Assembly: GCA_964458325.1 (NCBI GenBank)
Contig: CAYWIM010000002.1
Location: 1-64,000, forward strand
DNA length: 64,000 nucleotides
Direction of reading: 5' to 3'
From: JAGMXM01 sp964458325
GTDB lineage: Bacteria; Verrucomicrobiota; Verrucomicrobiia; Limisphaerales; UBA1319
Part shown: positions 62,601 to 64,000 of the stretch, piece by piece
How the letters are laid out: each line of letters starts with the position of its first letter
Numbering within the stretch: position 1 is the stretch's first letter
Notes under the pieces: model-generated
Told to the model about the DNA's origin: nothing
The model's database searches: none
Seen by the model: only the letters and a program-made list of their open reading frames with translations
Made by a program: the position numbers and the translations under genes

Positions 62601-64000
62601 GAACCGGCCGTTGAGGCGACCCCGGATTCCACGATGTCCGCCTTGATGACATTGACAATCACGTTGCCCGAGAGCGTGCCACTAACGGCCACGGCGCCCG
62701 AACCGGACACACTCACCAGGATGGCGAGGATGTTGGTGTCGAGATTGATCGGCGACTCTTCCAGAGCGGTGTTCAGGTCCTCCTTCTTGTCCTCCGGGAG
62801 CATCCATTCGGGGATGAAGCCAGGAGCGATATCGTTCGCGGACAGGCTCACGCCGCCGACCGTGGTGACCGTCGAACCGGTGATGAGCGAGGTGACCGTG
62901 TTGCCGATCACGTTGCCCAAACCCGACACGGTGACCGACACGGTGCCCGAGGCGGACACACCCACCGAGACGGCGCGGATGACATTGCACGACTCAGCCG
63001 CCATGGTCAGGCTCGAACCCGTCTCGACGTGCGAGCTGGCGATGATCGTCTCCGTGGTATTGGTGATATCGTTCACCACCACGGGCACCGTGACAGCGAC
63101 CGTGCCGCTGGCGGCCACCGCGACGACAATCGCATCGATGCTCGACGTGTTCCGCGCGGCGATCGAGAGAGCGCCACTGGCATCCACGGCCGAGTTCGTG
63201 ATCGCCGCTGAGGTGGCCTCGACAATCACGTTCGCTGCGATCAGCGCCTGGACCGACACCACCCCCGACGCGGCCACGCCCGTGCCCAGGGCGTAGACCG
63301 TTGCCTGCGTCTCGGCATTGATATCCAGCGTGGTCCCGCTCGTCACCGTGGAATCGGCGATGCCAGCCGATATGCCGTTGGTAATTACATTGGCGCCGAC
63401 GATGGCGGAGACCGCCACACTGCCCGAGGCGGCGACACTGACGGCAATGGAAGTGATCGACGAAGAGTCGATGGCCGAAAGAGCGACCAAGCCCCCGGCG
63501 TCCACCTCCGAATTGCCGTCGATGGTGGCATGGATGCCGTTCGTGATGACATTTCCAAACCCGGTGGCCTGAACCCCAACCGTCCCAGCCGCGCCCACGC
63601 CCACGCTGATCGCAATAATGCCGGAATCCGAGACCGCAGCGACCAACACATCCCCGCCGGCACTTACGACGGACCCGCTCATCGCGGCCGTGACCGTGTT
63701 CGTGATCACGTTGCCGGAGACCGCCGCGCTCACGGCCACGGTGCCCGAACCAGCCACGCTCACCATGATCGCGAGGATGCCCGCGTTGAGATCGATCGGC
63801 GTGCCTTCGAGGGCCTCGTCCAGTTCCGCTTCCTTCTCTTCCGAGAGCATCCAGTCCGGAAGAACGCTCGGCGCGTGATCGATCGCGGTGACCAACACGT
63901 CTCCACCGGCAGTCACCGTGGAACTGGCGGAGATGCTCGCGGTCACCTGGTTCGCAATGGCGTTGCCGAGGGCGGAAACGGAAACGGCCACGCTGCTGCC
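44687..64000 (-). CDS. Giant repeat-rich surface protein (C-terminal 6,400+ residues; 5' end beyond the window)
   Basis: One uninterrupted frame of 19.3 kb stays open to the right edge, so at least 6,437 residues are encoded. Reading from the edge toward the stop, the order is as follows. First, beta-helical repeats with NVITN-type cores and an approximately 350-residue super-repeat (64000-60150), decaying to about 57000. Then a beta-rich stretch (57000-55410). Next, GGDGNDT-like and GGGNDL-like hemolysin-type repeats (55410-51640). Then three cadherin-like/Big_9-type modules with VLANDTN and LGNDTDADGD (50745-49870), a second beta-helix with GGGIYQAGG-type repeats of the polymorphic-membrane-protein style (49850-48370) and a PKD-like domain (about 48370-48040). 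Finally, autotransporter-associated beta-strand repeats (GTGTLTLTGNNVYTG), a Calx-beta-like region (about 46035-45700) and a dockerin-like segment DYNRDGRVDVSDENLARRY near 45070-45220. No membrane anchor ends it. It probably forms a cell-surface fibre or matrix adhesin; no enzyme domain is seen. Confidence 0.9.
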   Translation of the reverse strand, partial: GSSVAVSVSALGNAIANQVTASISASSTVTAGGDVLVTAIDHAPSVLPDWMLSEEKEAELDEALEGTPIDLNAGILAIMVSVAGSGTVAVSAAVSGNVITNTVTAAMSGSVVSAGGDVLVAAVSDSGIIAISVGVGAAGTVGVQATGFGNVITNGIHATIDGNSEVDAGGLVALSAIDSSSITSIAVSVAASGSVAVSAIVGANVITNGISAGIADSTVTSGTTLDINAETQATVYALGTGVAASGVVSVQALIAANVIVEATSAAITNSAVDASGALSIAARNTSSIDAIVVAVAASGTVAVTVPVVVNDITNTTETIIASSHVETGSSLTMAAESCNVIRAVSVGVSASGTVSVTVSGLGNVIGNTVTSLITGSTVTTVGGVSLSANDIAPGFIPEWMLPEDKKEDLNTALEESPINLDTNILAILVSVSGSGAVAVSGTLSGNVIVNVIKADIVESGVASTAGSISLDASTNSGIIALTVGVGASGAVAVSASGFGNVITNTVEAMIEEFSTATAAGAVLIAALDESFIRSVAVSVAGSGGVSVSAIIGANVITGAVAAGIADSAVTSGTSIDIGAETKSTVYAFATGVGASGVAAVQALIAANVIVDATSATIANSTVDAGGAVSLIAKDTSTIDALVMGVAASGAAAVEVPVVMNDITNTTKTEVADSILTTGSSLTMAAESCNVIRALSVGVSASGALAVTVAGLGNVIANTLTSLISGSTVTAQGSVSLSANDIAPSAIPEWMLPEDKKTEVNTALEDSPIDLDANILAIMVSLAGSGTVAVSGTASGNVIINAIMANIVDSEVTSTGGSVSLDASTDSGIIALSVGVGASGAVSVDASLFGNVITNTVEALIKASAEDKTSTVTAATSVSLSALNESFIRSVAVSVAGSGGVSISAIIGANVITGTVTAGIADSTVTSGTTLGIDAETQSTVYAFATGVGASGVAAVQALIAANVIVDTTWATITNSTVDAGGSVSLTANNTSTIDAFVVGIAASGAAAVEVPIVVNDITNTTETSITDSSLTTDSSLTMAAESCNVIRAISVGASASGAVAVAVAGLGNVITNTVMAVISGSTITAVGNVSLSANDNALSAIPAWILPEEKREQINSAVEDSPFDLDTNILAILASIAGSGAVAVSGVLSGNVIINTIRADIVDSEVVSSGGSVSLDAATDSGIIALTVGVGASQYVSISATGFGNVITGTIAAMIEGESVEAAGGVDLSAADRSRISSAALSIAGSGSVAVTVIIGANVIANGVLAEIDGSTVTAGAALQVGAETNSAIYSFAGGAAFSTVAGAATLAANTVTNSTEAIVRNSTVIVGSASVSASDTATIQSLAGALAIGGGGLGAAAAYNVIGDTVAARVLGSSVSASTGSVTIEAIGVGTIEAVAASGSGGIAAGVAGTIAIQSIGNTIQALVDTSTVSARDTILVLASWDGDIDADGGTGAIGGFVGVGGTVVLNTLANDVSARIRNSMATADGIGTGLAVLRWNQAANLAGWQDDRLVESTETVHGVAVIADSRETMDNAFATVGITGGLGLNVNKSVNLIGDVTTATIGDSTLGFCEIDAPAVIVRARHDAAVTNFGGVVQGAAIGVVGAIDTTIVDAQTTAAILGRSATEPTTVTSTGAVEVSAWSQNIVRSETGSAGVNALGAAGAVSAVEITSNTRACLENVELATTGRLDVTATRIADVGTKAGAINVSLLAGVGGSVDYVTIGGTTEACLSNAITDVAADTSILATSHALINGCSGTAGAGAIASVVGAGSVHLIETLTQAYVTSDGAVSRLNQTTLPGQDVTIRAIDHAQITGRAGSVAGSLVAGVGGSIDVGVIRNSAKAEIGQGVTVNAGGDVTVEARATQYVDSYAKGYAIGLLAGIGGSISAVGIGGGLGDEAYDEADKARGTINSLLDLSGGIDGLADDDLSGRIEELLSEHSLSVNSTITKTPATTGSVWAEVGDQARVTAGGNVRIAAETTPTAELVCGQITGGLVAVGGSMAALDLSAPVTARVGDNAVLTAGGNLTIEAQSHPTFTIDVQTGDYSAIVGVGSAKVVIGLDLSTEATVGESASLDSGGDLLVKALTVLDDVLATADGTVGSMIAEGEVEVAAQADLETLATIGLTARLVAKGNATVQARTEVTNVEVKATGGGGGLAGAGGAWAEFDFSTMNTEVLLSGWSSLDADGDVDLSATAMIDLSAFVSQDLGAVAAGAAVQAEVGTVMLTNVTVDDAATVSGATVTITASAEQIRGHATSDCDVKGLDAAVGSWTVVWYIVTTTVWIDWKATVTGSDSVTILAQAGNLDAVTSSTIDCGSLVPRVLVKAWDYVAANTTVHTTGGSKLVTPALTITSNPVSGSQYYRQDAGEIHASGAFPDVDFDLLEGGLTRNASIEFYGDAIYVPVLSLHVDPDGTIDTSGSIQAHLEGDEIVVDGFTYAGGVQPLAILVSVGGTITGTGRFLTGTAASCSIVNESTYALRTSFIIADSGIEPIDWYIIADPAVSFTSNNSDSTGVARLTIDSKGDVRLSWLVSLPHGIVDIRSDGDIEDTSVAGTAIEAWYTYLTAGGNIGSETRPIQVRSIDHSFFMLQAVAGGDSWLAVSGQFSDPATSSALLYLGDLTAGGDLNLTYIGAARQIAPDTWESIGTTLQMSGAAQAGGNFNLTVQGNSTIGDDVLKALQPITAGANVTLELWDGGIYLHEQITAPLTVTIHASGVIGGSPFQQITAHDIDLQGRSVGGVDWATLKVDLTGGGLTVVAELDIGIREVEGPLYVDYVFCNTGSARLETTDTGRNNDDIVFRAGATMNIATVATLTAGDHIVLDPTARIRAGLLVLNLDTAESDPDLGSGVDWTFAALNFEPQVAYSTTLEIIINTGVDNDLLTVASLYSDQALRIYGRVGNDTVSLGIGGSTANLWGAVLYNGGEGQDLLLLDTSADIVGRRFDLAQSRLDVLDLTSWAVTQDGAQHGAWYWNVETLNLQLGNGGDLVGIDGTSPEVQQVLIDGGGGSDQFNLGNGPELLSGIHGQLWLTGGTSASDWDGLSIVENNWNSGVSYPVEQLTPDLFVGEGLAGVHYTAFEHLNLELGSWDKNLTITRLTIPADVDLSGGDNHLTLGTADVPLATAFAEGLSVECGAGSNSVELFDSANTAASTWGLTNTTIAWAGALEVTGGFDEIVLHLGQVEAVVWSDITAAIDVTILGGSGSDWLFVRETPSGHIIFRGAEGTDHVVVYDVAQTTARSWAFDAPPLAVPGVLETDARIGMPSSTTGVIYDVEQVQAEGGSNSDYYDVSATAAATEKLVINSNAGDDFVRLANAAGGAAEIVVATGDGVDTIEVAGTAVATEQVTIRTGAGADTIRVGSAATLLSDIHGLIDVCQYEAMAEDILNIYSGILSGTMVEGRVGRTLLTGLGLDRGIAYNRLGGLGVYLGDANEHLVVTALPEVATWEVIVNMGGGDDTLTLGAGDDFWGSDMGRLAGFTLGITGGEGADALVLDDHESSVARDAILITDVNVQNLGISQLTTMDFESLDVWLNNHGNTATVWGMGRAVTIESGAGIDTFNIASMTAGPEWPLVIHAGAGSDRLNLGDADIGHDAIAAPIRFYGGSGNEEITIYDLDDGGSLEAYGEDDVDFLYVDYMGGGQALFGGGDGADVLQVGWIAEFHTVAGGVSFLGGPGDDRAAVYQLESNGSVQFDGGDGDDELILGRTIGEAARLDYLDGPVIFEGGAGEDRFDIDGGSGGSGSGLSMLAKAIPTGGSEAMAWASWGPTAAGLYWAAEHGSIVLGGTSNQVRVQATAPECQTLSVTAYGDSEFYLEAQATTTPHTTLEDLHGAIALIDPESNDWFRIDNRASADPLWASLTDSQFQTYDASGAIQATITYIGFDGMDVYLGDASDELAVGSLDAYGTGVQFYLGGGNDLLELGREGTLSRLSAIWSDVIIYGQDGRDTVAFHDADNASSRSVTFSGSTLSGLIPAGLSVDLGDVEQINACLGSGADTVNMTFPGWDLRMDTGGGNDQINALYLEAGKSVQVLGGPGNDTLEMGDGTQSVFPSGTVEFWGGDGNDTAYVYRSPSGALFNFYGEGGEDTLVPGIAAPWAPTQRLLGWIEGAVCFYGGEGYDSLPMDHTIPGDVVARFHQSTTPNGDELAHFILENDDAPVDSAQDMEQGLWYDAEFVDFFLWNTYSASDGTDVFIDATGSSTQKLLVQREGGAFKHFHVGTDIDVPLSAIHGQLVLSGGNSLLEISAAGVSDGPDEMAVSWNGDPAVRRGFVATRWFEGVSYQGAGTIQITPAAGAADTITVQSLQAITVSVQLREVETTDLVVLGQAIDSSYGNVTVNGVKPIYAVPTAVSGGRMTRVEGTNLAEPVTIRDVITPDLATLTTDHGSLVGSGPYTWNYFVSGPLLQTIAFTATDTAGFQTRKLFDLAAANAAPVANGDGYSAREQRELAGNVLANDTNVNDHPTVALISSVSHGTLGLGADGSFSYTSTPGFLGDDTFTYRVNDGLLDSNVATVTIHVFANNAPAAADDTLSRRLFLSIDPAELLGNDTDADGDEYLLKVVILSQPSLGVLVENGDGTWHYVPYVWLEQYPTTFTYAVFDGLAYSAPATVTLSPTPDERPVANNDLIGTVTNTVRVITAADLTANDSDGDGDPLGVIIKTQPEHGTLTPDGNDGWVYRPHTGFIGLDSFKYVATDGIKESYADDPWGDGTATVSIRVAPLLPAHTLAVNAAMCAPHGPLAGLSWAWAYPSIQDALDRAEALNTDGDPANDISAIWVAGGTEWGGGGIYVPSRPRDVAEQQSVTFSLISGVTIVGGFEGIELSPSQRPVDEHTGNFVYETVLSGDFQFDDHAAGVNEWNNAWTVVCANNVQDAGLDTLTITQSYGWDGESFDQLERWLGGGLCTESSTVTLSRVRITKNSAVGGGGGIYQAGGTLRLDDVWVEGNWTWEAGGGLQHVGGGLIITDSVFVSNRADYGGGMHLSGGAATLVNVRIGGGSGFHEEGVGNYGGEQGGGIQVAGPIAVRMTNVVIQGNESSGSHNGGGLYISGADATLELINGLIAYNLFGGVHNAGATLTVQNSTIARNRSGAGVFSDASAITALFNSVLAEQWDGWAGHEDAVGAFSASSAANLIGVAAADAAGLQDGVNGNLVGEPGEPLIAGLDGEFRLTSISPALGIGNISRLPTDRDDLDGDGNTTEPLPLDGKMEARVTAGSLNPGACQNLNAAPLASTGGPYFLVFGQDLNLDASGSHDPDNSTWYDPVFDEERSGVVRYEWSIGAGDAAFTFTEWSPISTLSWLDLSGFALNTPIPVTLRVYDALGGASELASTTLTIDASISVSGAAVWVGAVGAEILVKVDGETVFQQPLATLFGGLTINGNAQNQSLTIDFSEGDPLPPGGIHFSGGSGSDTLTIANATFTHVINTFTGPGEGTIQLDDRPAITYTGLEPVSFAGDDITDLTINLPPGADHALVEDVPGEGIWRISSTDAIPTFEVTSFSCPSHSLTINANDGDTLTIAEFDPLFATPNIAFTGTGGGNRFVFEAGERLPDITALTLGGDADWDLNGQVETIGSLSDVAGGTTVSLGSGQLAVGGSNTSTTYAGTIRGAGSLAKTGTGTLTLTGNNVYTGLTTISQGTLQIGNNDASASVGSSSFHVADGTTLVFWRNANDTSFTSQSISGAGAVVFRGQQNGYYAFHSGSYTGSLIYTGRTVVNLDDPAGNEWFQGALWLEKDNVLPGAAVLELMSGKVHLRSSGALGQTVAGLVGGSGTFVTTNQNSVQKLIISVPDGQTAAYAGVIGADGTGSANNNLAVIKSGAGTQTLTGVHTYTGTTTVSGGTLWVNGSLADGTAGDDVLVQAGATLAGDGVIGGKVVIEAGGKLAPGGSAGRLTVDNDVALGASPAGFEVEINGPTPATDYDQLRVTGSNRSVTVAGTDLGLAIDGAYAPALGTTFTIIELVDPTSSVSGAFAEKPEGAFFVVGGAVFRISYAGGDGNDVSLEVAGFMVSPSTATVAEPNTTALFTVVLTRQPASDVVLSVAASDGTEAATDKTTLTFTPDTWDKAQTVTITAADDLVSDGPQLSLVTVSVVEASSDDAWDPLADQTVSVTTNDNEPYIVTRKVFYNRSAFDGNDPAADSSDDAAIATNKSALLPGQTAAFANYTSYSRGINGIMVDVANLPAEFLPADLEFKVGNSGDLSEWVAAPAPSIVTVRGGAGEGGSDRITVIWADGAIRNQWLQVRIPANGSTGLTADDLFYFGNAVAESGNAFRDSEEGANAQVDVSDEAGARLHPRHFLNPAPVDDWYDYNRDGRVDVSDENLARRYATNFLTALQLITAPGGGLEGDAVAGYQPVSAAKTGEIRGAVIATCALQTARPGIENRPYLGWSGGSMAGGMGAWVLLDGGGPSKGVLTPAAARERGDLPALWRGEVITNAVEVGGWNLQAAMDLILSR
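51640..55410 (-). repeat. Hemolysin-type (GGxGxD-like) repeat region in the giant protein
   Basis: More than 15 degenerate modules of the form GGxGNDxL/V alternate with short linkers such as WSFDAPPL or LGDVEQINACLGSG. Examples are GRVGNDTVSLG, GGGGSDQFNLG, MGGGDDTLTLGAG, GGDGDDELILG and GGPGNDTLEMGDG. In the RTX family these bind calcium and drive folding after export. Spacing here is irregular (about 40-110 residues), unlike compact RTX rolls, so this is a diverged relative. Confidence 0.7.
60150..64000 (-). repeat. Long-period (about 1,050 bp) tandem super-repeat in the giant gene
   Basis: A helical insert (WMLPEDKK...NTALEESPI...LDTNILAI) recurs with its DNA anchor at 63845, 62798, 61748 and 60683, giving periods of 1,047, 1,050 and 1,065 bp (349, 350 and 355 residues). 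Between anchors, six NVI-type beta-helix units follow in fixed order (SGNVI, FGNVIT, GANVIT, AANVIV, VNDITNTT, LGNVI). The sequence continues in phase beyond the window edge. The copy nearest 60150 is the most diverged. Confidence 0.85.

Noticed and set aside
60150..64000. Regular long repeats considered as a CRISPR array or other non-coding repeat
   Set aside because: The period is about 1,050 bp, the repeats are translated in frame and vary at the protein level; there are no short identical repeats with unique spacers.
1..64000. Search for rRNA, tRNA, insertion sequences, integrases or phage genes
   Set aside because: None was recognised; all intergenic gaps are below 300 bp and contain no cloverleaf or transposase-like sequence I could support.

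Overview
The window is GC-rich bacterial chromosomal DNA, most likely from a Verrucomicrobiota member (inference). The signs are two PEP-CTERM tails, a GH172 (DUF2961) enzyme, a lyase with a type-3-repeat-like C-terminus, a dockerin-like segment, a Tat-exported Gfo/Idh/MocA oxidoreductase, a SecA-like paralogue and a giant repeat protein of more than 6,400 residues. I see no rRNA, tRNA, CRISPR array or insertion sequence. Nearly all genes lie on the minus strand in tightly packed, often overlapping runs. Only a frameshifted PEP-CTERM gene and a glycerol-1-phosphate dehydrogenase-like gene at the left end are clearly on the plus strand.

Layout. Positions 1-2.7 kb hold the two plus-strand genes, separated by a good intrinsic terminator. 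Positions 2.8-15.6 kb hold a trehalose/alpha-glucan operon read right to left: treS fused to a maltokinase-like domain, malQ, treZ, a GH57/DUF3536 protein and treY, followed by the 3' remnant of an MscS-type channel gene. Positions 15.9-19.0 kb hold mgtE and a GNAT-nitrilase fusion. Positions 19.1-21.5 kb hold an exported alginate-lyase-like protein.

Positions 21.6-28.0 kb form a five-gene overlapping operon: a ferredoxin-like protein, a radical SAM enzyme, a DUF116-polyprenyl synthase fusion, a small prenyltransferase-type toroid protein and a squalene/hopene-cyclase-like protein with an intact acid motif. It looks like a complete pathway for an uncharacterised cyclic terpenoid. Positions 28.0-34.2 kb hold exported carbohydrate-related proteins (GH172, a right-handed beta-helix protein, a Gfo/Idh/MocA oxidoreductase).

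Positions 34.4-42.9 kb hold a five-gene export-like operon: TolC-type outer-membrane protein, HlyD-type adaptor, GAF-HlyD protein, PqqD/M50 metalloprotease/HlyD protein and a short SecA-like ATPase. Directly upstream, on the same strand, are two tandem paralogous secreted proteins (one PEP-CTERM) and the 3' 19.3 kb of a giant beta-rich surface protein whose 5' end lies beyond the window. The giant gene overlaps the next gene by 4 bp. The most attractive hypothesis is that the TolC/HlyD/M50/SecA-like set handles export or processing of the giant protein and its companions. That link is inferred from gene order, not shown.
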